From: Vandiemenella viatica
Taxonomy: Eukaryota; Arthropoda; Insecta; Orthoptera; Morabidae
Length of the DNA: 64,000 nucleotides
NCBI GenBank assembly: GCA_031002005.1
Contig: JARYHS010008074.1
Location: 179,328,494-179,392,493, forward strand
Reading direction: 5' to 3'
The notes below the pieces were generated by a model that made no database searches, was not told where the DNA came from, and was given only the letters and a program-made list of their open reading frames with translations. A program made the translations under genes and the position numbers. Of this stretch, positions 1-9,949 are shown piece by piece; the stretch's first letter is position 1; each line of letters begins with the position of its first letter.

Positions 1-80
1 AGCCCGAGCATTAACGCTCGCCCTCCACGTTCTGTAGCATTGTCTACTATCTGCATAATCTAGTCACGTTAATTCTATCG

Positions 81-357
81 TCACCCATAGATGTGAAATG
101 CGTATAAGATAAAGCTATATTGACCTCCGAAGTCCCCATTGTCGAAATCCATTACACCGGTATCAGGTTTGGAAGGTAGGAGTGGTGGCGTAGAATTTAT
201 TGCTGGGGAAGCTTTAGTTGTGCGCTGGCTTTTAGGTGGCATTAGCGCGGCGAGTGAGTGTCTTAAGGCGAGCGCATCGATCGGTAAGCTGGCGCGCTTA
301 GTGTCCACCTCACGCTGCTCGGCTAGCATACTAACTGCAGGCTCCGCGCTAGATTAA
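81..357 (-). CDS. Coding-like fragment of unknown origin
   Basis: The minus strand is open from about 357 to 81, giving about 90 residues; the first ATG is at 329. The product is hydrophilic, with a helical charged start (MLAEQREVDTKRASL), then a Ser/Pro/Lys stretch, then an acidic end (MDFDNGDFGGQ). Codons are mixed rather than uniformly GC-ending, so coding support is only moderate. The frame ends in AT-rich sequence; GGAG before GTCAAT near 121 could be a weak splice donor, which would make this an exon end. The composition would also suit the N-terminal part of a retroelement gag-like protein. I do not recognise a family. A chance frame remains possible. Confidence 0.25.
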
Positions 358-375
358 AGCAATAAATATCGCGAT

Positions 376-495
376 ATGGCGCTGCGGGAGAGCGTGCAGC
401 TGCCAAATGCTCCCCACGTCGTCCCGGGCCAGAAATATGGACTGCTGTTGCGTTTAGCGTCCTTCAAAAAGAAATTTCCTGCTCCCTGTTAAGTT
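376..495 (+). CDS. Short GC3-biased reading frame, possible exon
   Basis: An ATG at 376 opens a 39-codon frame to a TAA at 493-495. The first 20 or so codons (beginning MALRESVQLPNAPHVVPG) use mostly G/C third bases, unlike the AT-rich surroundings, which suggests coding or an old CpG-rich sequence. It sits head to head with the minus-strand frame at 81-357, so the 200-480 block may be a small CpG-rich promoter or exon region. There is no obvious splice acceptor or donor. The length alone gives little support. Confidence 0.2.
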
Positions 496-499
496 TTAT

Positions 500-1359
500 A
501 AGGAGCACCACGCAGCTCCGTTCATTTTTCATCATTTAAAACCAAATGGATTAAATCGACTTTACACAGTATATTCAGGAAAGGGAACTACTCATTAAAT
601 TCTAAAATCGTGGAGGTCAACCTACCTCCCCCTTTTTTGTTTTTGTTATGATGGGATATGTTGTACTCGGTTAAAATATCAAGTCACTTGTTTAAAAGGT
701 GGAAAAATAATTCTTGAATGTTAAATAGTTCCATAATATTCATGGTATCAAATAACAGTTCGATACTGTTCGTAGAAACAAATAAAAAAACTTCAGAAAA
801 CAAGCTGAAAATTAGAAACGAAAGAAAAGGAACATACTCGTAACTGAAACTTGTTCGTCTTCGAAGAAATTCAAAGAAAACATAATATCGTCAATATAGC
901 CACTATTTGTCAGTCAAATATCCTTTATTCTGCAGAAAAGAAATCGTTGACAGATTTTAAATCCCTCATTCCATGCTTGAGAGTTCCAAGGATAGTTTTA
1001 GTCTAATATTTACTTTGCAGTTTATTTTATTTTTAAATTTTTTTTTTTAAAAAAAGCTTATTTTCAAACCTAATTGACAAAAACAACTATGATCCTGTTT
1101 CTTAATTCCATTTACCACCTAACATTAAAGGGATCCAAAACATAGCTTCGTTTGGTTATTTCCGAAAACTATTTTTTTGAAATGAAGAATTCCTTTGGAA
1201 TCTGAAATTAGGGTATGGAAAATATTTTTCATGAATTACAATTTAAAAAGCACAAACTTTTTTCTGGATACTCCAGCTGTCTCTTCTTCGTTCAGCTCTG
1301 GTTATCGCGTTTCAACAATTTTTTACTTTTATTAGCCTCTTTCTATTCACACTATCGGT

Positions 1360-1403
<44 letters not shown>

Positions 1404-2390
1404 CAGAAGCCCAAATTCTAAATTAAAACATATGTGAGAAAGGAGGGAGAAGTATTACGTTCATCTACTAGCAGAACTTAATCACTTTCATTTTATGCTT
1501 AAAGAAAAAAGTTATAAAAAAAAGTAGCCAGCTTCTAACTGTTGTACGTATCAGGCGTGGAATGAAGAATAATCACGTCTTTTGTACGGTATTTCCAGTG
1601 ACATAAGTCCAAACTCATATTTGAACCTGAGGTTTCCTTAGTTTCATTTTGAATCCTATTTTTTATAAATTGCGTATGAGACGAAGAAAATCGAACAACT
1701 CTAGTGACTGTAGCGTATAACAGTTTATCTACTCTTCAGTTTGATTAGATCTTTTTTCAATTTAACCCAGAAAAACTGTCTCACCGCTGTGGTTACCATT
1801 CATTAACAAACGGGCTGTTCTCCGAACGTTATTCGCAGGTAGAAAATTTTTTTTTTTTTTTTACGAAAAGTTTTAACCGTATTTCAATTACGTAGAAAAT
1901 GGTGGCCTTGTTTTGGAACAATCAATTCGTAACAAAATTTCGTATCTAACTGAACCCTAATTTTTTGTTTGATGAACTGGTTTCTTTCAGAGCTACATTT
2001 ACATCATTTGTATTCTCTCCTATGATAAACTTCACGTTCGCAACAAACACCGAAAGTGTATTTCTAAACGAAACTTACCATAAATGGCCTGTTTGTCGGT
2101 GTGTTCTAATGTAGTAGAGTAAGATGAACAGAAGGATTGATGTAAAAGTGAGGTAATTTTTTTAAGGTGTTCGGTACACCTTTGTGGGGGCGTTGGCTGT
2201 TACTATTAGTGTGTTACTCCTCCACGCCAACCATAGAGTGAACTGTTAGCTAAGATAGTTCCACTATAAATTATTCTGCTGAACATACTTAAATATATTA
2301 GGTTTTGTGGGATACATTGTATAAAACATAAATCAAGAAAACTCTGCTATTAGCATAGACGTGAAATTTTGTCGGTATTTTATGAAAATA
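500..2390. other. AT-rich non-coding DNA
   Basis: Nothing recognisable as a gene. It contains a poly-T run of about 40 bases at 1362-1401, preceded by a hydrophobic-looking frame that is only a by-product of the T tract, and a shorter T run near 1847-1861. These may be old retroposon tails. Confidence 0.6.
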
Positions 2391-2393
2391 CTA

Positions 2394-2612
2394 TTTTTTT
2401 GTTTGTTCTTATGGTTTTACGCCTCGTCAACATCGAGGCGGGATGGGACTGGGGACAAAGAACGGGAAGGAATTTGGCCATGGTCTTTTGAAGGAAGCTT
2501 ACCCGCATTCGCCCCGAGTGATATCGGGAAACCAAGGAAAACCCAAATCTGGATGCCCGGACAGGGATTTGAACCCATGTCCTCTCGAATGCGAGGCCAG
2601 AGGAAAATACTA
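2394..2612 (-). mobile_element. tRNA-derived SINE, minus strand, 5' truncated
   Basis: Read on the minus strand, the sequence starts inside a tRNA-like head whose B box is visible near 2565-2582 (GGGTTCAAATCCC). It then runs through a body with CCTTGGTTTCCC, CCTTCAAAAGACCATGG and CTTCCCGTTC, and ends in GACGAGGCGTAAAACCATAAG followed by an A-rich tail at 2394-2420. The same body occurs on the plus strand at 39004-39251, and a tail fragment occurs at 51301-51390, so this is a dispersed family. The head upstream of the B box is missing. Short frames on both strands here are shadows of the SINE. Confidence 0.8.
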
Positions 2613-2614
2613 AA

Positions 2615-5600
2615 ATGAGTGTCAACCTCCATCTATAAATTTACTTTAAGAAAGGAAAATTGTGTAACTTTGTTCGTGAAATCGGTGATTTTACATGTGC
2701 CATACATCTTCTGCTCACTCGTAAAAGTTTGAAGGTGGATCTGTGTGTCTATTAATGTTCAACTGTCAAAATTGCACGGAATACGATGCATGGTGTCGAT
2801 TATTTCTTTTGTTTCTGGTTTGAGAGCCATCGTTTAGTTTCCACCGTTTTAATTCTAATCTTGGATTAAAATCTCGAATTATAAAACTTCGCATGAAGAA
2901 GTAAATAAAAACTGAAAGTTTGATAAAATCCAGAGAAGATGATAAAACTTGCTTTTAGGTTATCTGCGACTTTTCTTTAATCAATTAATTACAGTAAATT
3001 TCTTTATACATAAAATTCGTACGTATAATACCATTGCAAGTTCATACCATTCCCACTTCTAACTTTTATATCTTTCATTTCTTTTTCTTACTTGTAATTT
3101 AAGAAGTTATTGTGTTCGCAGTTTCGTGAAAAATACACATTTATTACACAATGATGTCAGGGCAACGAAAACAGTAATATACTTACTAACAATATTACTG
3201 ATTTTGCTTACCACTTATGATATGTAATATTGTTGCTAGCAGCAACTTGTTACAGAAAATCCACAAGTATCTTAACAACTCAAAATCTTTCACCGTGATC
3301 AATTCTAAAATCTTCGCTTCCTGTGTATGTCTATACTAAAACAGTATTGAATGTCAGAGTTTCATTGCTGTAATATCGTGGAGCTGATAAAATCCAGCAT
3401 TCGCAGAATACATACTGCATAATAAAGGAAAGTTAATCATACAGTTTGTTCGATACAGAAAGGTAAATACAAAAATCGATTCGTTCAAAGCTCAATACAT
3501 TATTTAACAGCCAATTTATGATTGTTTCGCTGTGAGCAGTTTACTCTTTTTGTGACAGATCGTATTACTGCTATGGAAACCAATACAAATTGCTATACCC
3601 AATGAACGGGGAAAACACACAATGCTGGTCTGGACGAAGTGGTAATTATATTGGAGGAGCGCTGTATTTAACGTATCAACTGGTTTCGCATATTATGCTG
3701 TGAGCTAAAAAAAAAGAAGATACTTAAAATAATGTATAGTACTTTTAGACTCGTGCTGATAGTTTACAGTGTTTGAAACCGAATACCTTAAACTAAAACT
3801 ATAACAGTTAGTAAATCCTTAAAACTTCACCAGAATTAATAAATACTTAGTAAATACGTAATAAGGATGCAAGTAATGCATGCCAGAACAAGACTTTAAG
3901 ATAAAGGACCGTAAGATCGATGCATCATAACCACGAAACATCTAACTAACAAAACAGTTAATGTTACTTAATCGAACTTCAATGATTAACTTTATTTGCT
4001 CATTTATCATGTTGTTTTGTTTATTTATTGTTTTAAATCCATTTGCATAGTAAATTAAGATTTCCATTCCAAAGAAAGAATTTCAATAAATATTATGTGC
4101 GCTGTATCTATTGACTTTTCTTTTAATAATAAATTCCTTCTTCATTTCCTGGTATTATTTACCGATAGTATTTCGTTAACTATCATGACCTCACGGCACT
4201 ATAATTTAATTCAGTCCCAACTGGGCACCACAATATAAATAAACAGAAACTTACGAAACTGAGTCTCCTCAAGTTAAGTGAGTTAAGTGCCGTATCACTT
4301 AAAGACTCTCAACCAGACTATCGGCTTGAGGTTGTTTGTTTTGACAAACTGGTGGAATACGATCAAATAAAATAATATAAATAAATGTTTGACTGTGAAC
4401 CGTCTTTCATTGTTTGTGCTTAACATGAGGTGCAGATTCTTGTTATCAACGGACTTATTGCACAACTGCTTTACAAGGACACCGCAGGAAGAACCAACCA
4501 CTATTTTCAATTATCATCACTCTTGTAATAATCGTATATACAACCGTCAGTTTTTAATAGCTGGTGGATTAGCTATTCTTTACAGGAAGAAAAGATTTTA
4601 AGTTTCCTTATAGTATTCCAACAAAATTACTCTTTCTAACATTTCAAATTCATTTTAAATGCATCGAGAAATGTACATAATTTTTCACCTTGTGATTGTT
4701 TAGTGGCACCATCAAAAGTGCCATCATCTGCACCTTTCTTTGGTGTCTAAGCCTCTTAACAACGAATGGGTAACATATAATCCTAATTGTTAGATATGTA
4801 ATCGTTGTATTACAAAATAAAAAAATTATATCACTACCAAAAAATGCGTTATGAGATTTTGCTCAATCTATCAGACACAGCCAATACTTGCTGTTGCTAA
4901 GGTTTTAACTTTATACTGAAGTGATTGTCAATTTGATATAACGTAACTTGAAATATTTAGATACAAAAATAATTTTTAAGGACATCCCCATCAGTGGTGA
5001 ATGTGATTGAAATTTACGGAGTCATTTTTCCAGCAACTAAGTTGTAATAAGCCACCAGACACGCAGTTAAACTATTTTTCGTAGTGACGAGATCCGCATG
5101 AGAAGTGTTCACTGCCATTCGCACTGTAGACAGTATGTTATCAATCGAAAACTAGTTGCTAGCTTCCACTTCATAGTGGCCGTGATATTTACATAAATCT
5201 AGTTCAGCCATTGTTGAATATTTATGATAACTAAAAGGTAATAAACATAAATTTGCAGTGAATTCAGAGATTCCCATAGCCATTCGTCACCTCTCATGAT
5301 GTAGTATCTGCTATACTTTAACACTTCGAAGTATAGAACTTATGTATTCAAAGAAGCATTGCAGCTGGAAGGTTCCAATGATACAGATTTCAAATATGCA
5401 AGGCATGTTTTCGTGACGCGAAAAAAAGGCTGTGGTAAATAATAGCAACTTAAAAGCGGTAGTAGAGGCAATTAGCAATCGTGATAACGTGATAAGGGCA
5501 CAAGGAAGGTAAATTTATGATCGTTGAAATAGCTTGCAGATTATTCGTCAATCTGAAGTTACTTGGGTTTTTAGTTAGTATTCAATATTAAAACTTGCTG

Positions 5601-5680
5601 CAGTTGCAGCCGAGGTTTTGCAACGGCGGAGAATACAGAGTATGAGCGCCTGAGGTGAATAGCAGTCTAGGGATCCATCT
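2615..5680. other. AT-rich DNA with no gene seen
   Basis: No coding frame with biased codons, no recognisable element and no tRNA. Short frames around 4295-4600 are AT-rich and look random. Confidence 0.55.
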
Positions 5681-5681
5681 A

Positions 5682-6096
5682 ACGGCCTCCGTAAACAACA
5701 CATCTTGTGCGTACCTGTTTACCCTTATCACGCCGGCCTCGGTAGCGTAGGGGCTAGCTCCACGTGCCGAAGGTCGCCGGTTCGAATCCGGCCGCGGGCA
5801 TGGATGTTAAGTGTTGTGTGTCTGGGTGAATGTCCTGTCCGTCCTGTGGTGTCCATACATAGAAAGATACGGTGTACACTGAATGACTAATTGTTCACTG
5901 GAAGCTAAAATATGATCACACTGAGCTGGCTGAATGGCCTTAGCCGCCGAAAGCCAATTAAAAAAATAATAAAAAAAAATTATAATAAAATATATATATA
6001 TATATATATACATTTATCACATCCTCTACAATTATTACTTTCCATGTATGATACTATTGCAACATTGCCTCTAAAAGTTACAACTAGACTCAAATT
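5682..6096 (+). repeat. 125-bp direct repeat, copy 1, split by a SINE
   Basis: Bases 5682-5724 (AACGGCCTCCGTAAACAAC onward) and 6021-6096 (ATCCTCTACAATTATTAC onward) together match 7117-7243 with few differences. Removing the SINE at 5732-6013 and one target copy restores a continuous match. The two copies lie in the same orientation about 1.3 kb apart. They bracket the CpG-rich exon at 6625-7108. Confidence 0.8.
5732..6013 (+). mobile_element. tRNA-headed SINE with target-site duplication
   Basis: The head at about 5735-5805 has an A-box-like GTAGCGTAGGGGC and a good B box GGTTCGAATCC. The body runs to CTGGCTGAATGGCC and GCCGAAAGCCAAT, and the 3' end is A-rich with a (TA)n tract at 5990-6010. 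TTATCAC at 5725-5731 is repeated at 6014-6020, a 7-bp target duplication. The empty site is visible at 7160-7170, where the direct-repeat partner lacks the insert. This is a different SINE family from the ones at 2394-2612 and 39004-39251. It is unlikely to be a functional tRNA gene because the body is retroposon-like. Confidence 0.88.
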
Positions 6097-6099
6097 AAG

Positions 6100-6560
6100 C
6101 AATGAGAGAATTAAATTAATTGTGTTTGGACTAAACTTTTGTTCTAATACCCGTATTCATAGGTTAACTTGCTGTCTAGTTAAACCTTTTAAAACTTGTA
6201 ATAATATGGATGTTTGTCGTTAAAGCTTTGGTATACATGGTCTGTATCAGCAACTGGTGTTTATGGCGGCTTTTTTAATAGCACTATTTTTTAGATTCCT
6301 TCCCACGCAGTCGATACATATTATATTGTGCCTGTAATATGGGCGTATAAATCGTTTAGCTTACCTGCTTCAGCTTGCATTTAGAACGCCTATTTCTTGA
6401 AAATTCAGTAGCTTTCTTTTAATCAGCTGCGGACCGGAATTGAAAGAAATGAACGCGTGTCTATATATATATATATATAATACTAAAAAGTTTTAAACGG
6501 TGCATCGACAGTAAACCCGTAAAAACTTCAATGCAATTGTACGTCGGGAAATTCTGCGTT
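6100..6560. other. AT-rich DNA 3' of the exon, with a (TA)n tract
   Basis: Contains a TA microsatellite at about 6461-6478 and no coding signal. If the exon at 6625-7108 is real, this would be its downstream intron or 3' flank on the minus strand. Confidence 0.5.
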
Positions 6561-6565
6561 CTTAC

Positions 6566-7112
6566 ATCTCAAACAAGTGCAACAGTATTCTGGGAATACT
6601 CAGATGGGGCAGCTACTGACTCACCCTTGCGGTAGGAGTGCGTGTTGGTCGAGAGCGTGGCCTGGCTGTGGTAGACACTGTGTCGGAGGCTGCTGCACCT
6701 GCGCAGAGGTAGCGGCGTGCCCACGGCCGGGTACCCGCCCACGCACTCCCAGCGCGCGGCGGCACACGGCGGCGGCGGGGGCGGCAGCAGCGGGTCCCCG
6801 GCCCAGCCGTGCAGACTGCCGTGACGACACCGGCTGGCGGCGACGGCGGCCGGAGGCGGTGGAGGCGGCGAGGCCGAGCCCGGAGACGGCGTCTGCGAGG
6901 ACTCGGAGGCGGCGCCCGGCGACGCTTGCTCGTCGGCGGCCTGATGGCACACGGCCGCCCCCGGACACATGATCGCCCCCGGGCACGCCCCCGCCGTCAC
7001 CGGGTAGCAGCGGCACGCCGCATGGGGGGCGGCGGGCGGGGGCGGAGGCGCGTGGCCGCAGCCGAGGCGCGCGCAGCACGCGTCACAGCCGCAGGGGCAC
7101 CAGCACGCCTGC
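6566..7112. other. CpG-rich island
   Basis: An abrupt GC- and CpG-rich block in an otherwise AT-rich region, coinciding with the minus-strand exon. It contains many CG dinucleotides, so it has escaped CpG loss. The overlapping plus-strand and third-frame readings (Arg-rich) are shadows of the GC-ending codons. Confidence 0.75.
6625..7108 (-). CDS. Probable internal host exon, Cys/Pro-rich protein
   Basis: This is the strongest host coding signal in the window. On the minus strand one frame is open from upstream of 7108 to a TGA at 6569. Between 7108 and 6625 nearly every codon ends in G or C, while the other two frames carry stops. The bias drops sharply at 6624, where the minus strand reads CGCAAGG followed by GTGAGT, a strong splice donor. 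The left limit is TTGTTGCAG ending at 7109, a possible acceptor with a weak pyrimidine tract. The exon would be 484 bp. The product begins ACWCPCGCDACC, has PPPPP and PPPPPP runs, an Ala/Ser/Pro linker, then a less biased end with RRCSSLRHSVYHSQAT and NTHSYRKG. Ser/Arg clusters could be phosphorylation sites. No transmembrane segment or known domain is seen; it may be a disordered cytoplasmic or linker region. If the donor is not used, the frame adds about 18 residues and stops at 6569. The parent gene is unknown. Confidence 0.6.
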
Positions 7113-7116
7113 AACA

Positions 7117-7243
7117 ACGGCCTCCGTAAGCAACGCATCCTGTGCAAACCTGTTTACCCTTATCTCATCCTCTACCATTATTACTTCGAATGTATGATAC
7201 TACTGGAACATTGCCTCTGAAAGTTACAACTAGACTCAAATGT
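7117..7243 (+). repeat. 125-bp direct repeat, copy 2 (uninterrupted)
   Basis: Matches 5682-5724 plus 6021-6096 base for base over most of its length, from AACGGCCTCCGTAA to ACAACTAGACTCAAAT. It begins within about 10 bases of the presumed acceptor of the exon at 7108. It is therefore either intronic sequence that was duplicated together with DNA next to the exon, or a low-copy repeat. Confidence 0.8.
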
Positions 7244-7244
7244 A

Positions 7245-9150
7245 GCAGACATCGTATACCTAAGTATTGTGTATAAGCATACAACTTCATTGAATATCTT
7301 TTCCCACATTCTCAGTTTTGATCCTATATCAACATGTAGTTTTATTTTTGAAAACTTTTAAGATTTTGACGCTGCTGAAATGGAAATAAACTCATTTGGT
7401 TTGGCAAGTAAGCAGACTTCTTGCTCTTCTTCCGATTTTGGCCTACTTAGGACCGCGGGTAACAACAGGTTTACTGGTTCGCATTTTCTTCATTTCAACA
7501 ACAATGTATATACACTGGTTTTTTTTCATTCTTTCACTGAGGTTACTTCTTCTTTCTTCAGACCAGTTTGTCTTTGTCTTTGTTCCTGGAACACTTTGAA
7601 CTTATCCATTTTAAACTTCGATTCTCTAACTCTTCGGGATGAATACCAACTTTTTCCATTCTTTTCTCGTCTCCTAAACCCATTTTCTTGTCACGTTTAA
7701 TTTAGTGATGTAGATGAAATTTTTTTTCAACCTACTCCCATTCATTCTCATAAAGTGTCCATAAAACTTTATCCTTTTCTGGTCTATTGTGTCTGTAAAC
7801 TTCTCTACATACCTAGACAGATCTTCCTTTTTCCTCTTCCACCAGGTAACGTCTTTCCGCTTTAATGGTATTAAGATTTTCCTTAGGATTTTATTTTTTC
7901 TTTAACTCCTCATTTTAGATTTTCTTATTCAGTACCATGCATTCTGAGCTGAACATTAAAGCTACGAGGGGACTGTTAATTATCGCTTTTTTACCCCACA
8001 TCCTATCTTAAAATTAAATAAATATATAATTACTGATATCTCGTCAAAGATATGCAGTAATACCATTAGCAGTTTTAAAAATTCTGTGATTGTTAGGAAC
8101 TGGTAACATGGAAACTTGTGCATTTACTTAAAGGTAACGAATCTGGTACTAATTAATACAAATATAAATATAATTTTTGTTTTTATTGTATCTGCTACAA
8201 ATTATTAAGTCAGATATGTAATGTATCACTGAGCTATGTGTTGCTGCTGCATAATAGAATCGAAAATATTAATCTTTGCAAATCTGTAACAAATTCTATT
8301 GTTACCGACGCACAGCGTAAATAGGAAGACTCACCAGAATTCATACTGAACTCAGGATGTAATAGTAGATCATCACTATCAAATATGAAGTCGTATTCTT
8401 TAAACATGATTGAAACTGTTTAATTTATTTCTATTATTATTTGAATTTCAAACACTTAGCATTTTGGTCATTGTGACCAGTGTAGCAAAATTAAAACTAA
8501 ACTGTTAACAATAATTAAAAGGACTGACAAATCTATGTTTTAACAGAAACGTAATCCTTATTAAAAATGACAGATGTTTCACGTTGTCCATTTATCTTTC
8601 GTATCTGCAGCATTAGAAACACAAGTCTTACAGGTAAGTGGAAACAGATTATTCTCATTGACCTATAATCAGGCATAGCCCTGCTGCTGATTTGTAGAAC
8701 AGTCAAACCAGGGATCTAAATGCAACGGCGTTTAATTTCGAGTAGGTAGAAAAGTTTTCAACGAAACTGAAACGTCTGAAGACTTTTAACAGTTGCCGTC
8801 TAAGGGCCACAACTGCGAACGAGAAACGATATTGGATTCCAACATTGACAATGAGCCAGCACAGCAAGAAACGGAGGAGCTATTGCGACTCTCGCTGTGG
8901 GTGGCAGACCTCGCGTCTATAGATGTTTAGACCTGGTATGACCTGGGAATTCTAATACAGCCAGCGCAAGGAAAGAAATTACTTTTTACCTATTGAACGA
9001 AAATGGCAGCCGGAAACGTGGGCGTGACTGAATTCTGTTAAGAGAAAAGTACAAGTTTGGAGCCCTCATTTCTGAAATCACATACAAGTGGTGAAGGTCT
9101 CATTTTAATAACAGTTGCGATATGATTTCCTTCATTTACATTCAACCTGA
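7245..9150. other. AT-rich DNA with a pyrimidine-rich stretch
   Basis: 7470-7960 is rich in C/T on the plus strand, with many TTCTTTC-like words, and may be an old minus-strand retroelement. No frame is long or biased enough to call. The rest shows nothing. Confidence 0.45.
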
Positions 9151-9154
9151 AATA

Positions 9155-9460
9155 ATTCAATTTAATTGGGATGGAGTGCTTGCACCGGTGCCAATTTACC
9201 TGCACACCTCTTTTTTCCCCTTTCCTTTTCCCACCAACTGTTTTCCACTACTAATTTAAACTTTAAATTCTTTTAGCGTTTTCGGTAAATTATTCACCAT
9301 TTCTCTATGTAATTTATTCCAATCCCGGAACTCCTTACCTACGAAAGAAAATTTTCCCACATTCTTATGCCTGAAATCAAGTGTTAATTTGTATTCATGG
9401 TCATATTTTCCCTTCCATATGCCTCTCCCAAATTTAACTTAATACATATTCAGCTGTTTC
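9155..9460 (-). mobile_element. Non-LTR retrotransposon 3' end, family L1a
   Basis: Read on the minus strand, this segment matches the 3' part of the element at 18667-19415 and the fragment at 49680-49905. It shares TTTCAGGCAYAAG..GTGGGAA, then GATTGGAATAA, then GAATAATTTACC, and a 3' UTR with AGGAAAGGGGAAAA. These words encode the C-terminal tail of a reverse-transcriptase protein (RDWNELPRE-like) in better-preserved copies. Only the last part of the frame and the 3' UTR remain. The name L1a is only a label for this window. Confidence 0.7.
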
Positions 9461-9658
9461 CTATCTAATAATGATTTTAGCGGGTGAATTGTGATAGAAT
9501 TGTGCTACAATTCGTCGATTAGTTTAAACTGGAGAAGGCAAACTTTTTTTTCTCTCTTTACACTATTGACTGTACCGACACTAGCTTCCTATTTGCACAG
9601 GTATAGAAAAAAAGTGGAGGGACGGGGAAGGTGACTCTAACAGTTAGAACCAGATTTG

Positions 9659-9901
9659 TCATATCTGGAGGTTTTGCCATGGGGGTGGGATGTTTGTGTT
9701 ACGGTCTGTCTCCGAAAGGAGTTGCTTGTGTTCTGTGGTAAGTGTATCTTTGTAAGATCGAAGTTTTTCACGGCGTTGTATATAAATAAACCCTTCTCGG
9801 GCTTCTAGCCGCGTAAAAATGTCACACTTGTGGGAAGTTTCAAGGGCGTCTATCTCAGCCCTCATTTTCTGAAAACTAGGGTTGAGATAGAAACGGTCCA
9901 C
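9659..9901 (-). CDS. 80-codon frame over the fold-back, unknown
   Basis: Starts with MDRFYLNPSFQKMRAEIDALE, continues through HKCDIFTRLEARE, then a basic/acidic helical stretch (QRREKLRSYKDTL) and ends PPPWQNLQI. The charge pattern is protein-like and suggests helices. It is probably a fragment of a mobile-element protein rather than a host gene, because half of it is duplicated in inverted orientation next door. Function unknown. Confidence 0.3.
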   Translation of the reverse strand: MDRFYLNPSFQKMRAEIDALETSHKCDIFTRLEAREGFIYIQRREKLRSYKDTLTTEHKQLLSETDRNTNIPPPWQNLQI

Positions 9902-9946
9902 AAGTGTGACATATTTACCCGGCTGGAAGCCCGAGAAGAGTTATTT
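9784..9946. repeat. Long fold-back (inverted repeat) with coding-like arms
   Basis: The left arm 9784-9862 is the inverted copy of 9878-9946, with a loop of about 15 bases and one indel of about 10 bases between the arms. Matching words include TTCTCGGGCTTC, ATGTCACACTTGTGG and TATCTCARCCCT. The minus strand of the left arm is inside an 80-codon frame (9901-9659) with HKCDIFTRLEARE. The plus strand of the right arm reads the same 13 residues. The element is thus an inverted duplication of a coding-like piece. I do not recognise the protein family; a retroelement origin is possible. Confidence 0.75.
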
Positions 9947-9949
9947 AAG

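Noticed and set aside
1215..1403. 62-codon frame ending in poly-Phe
   Set aside because: The end is a T run; the rest is AT-rich without codon bias.
5735..5805. Functional tRNA gene
   Set aside because: Good A- and B-box words, but it is the head of a retroposon with body, A-rich tail and target duplication; the cloverleaf could not be confirmed by eye.
5912..6223. 103-codon plus-strand frame
   Set aside because: It crosses the SINE tail, the TA microsatellite and the repeat boundary, so it is a chance fusion of repeat sequences.
6577..7129. Plus-strand Arg-rich frames of 106-131 codons
   Set aside because: They are the reverse shadow of GC-ending codons in the minus-strand exon, and their Arg/Ala/Gly composition is what that produces.
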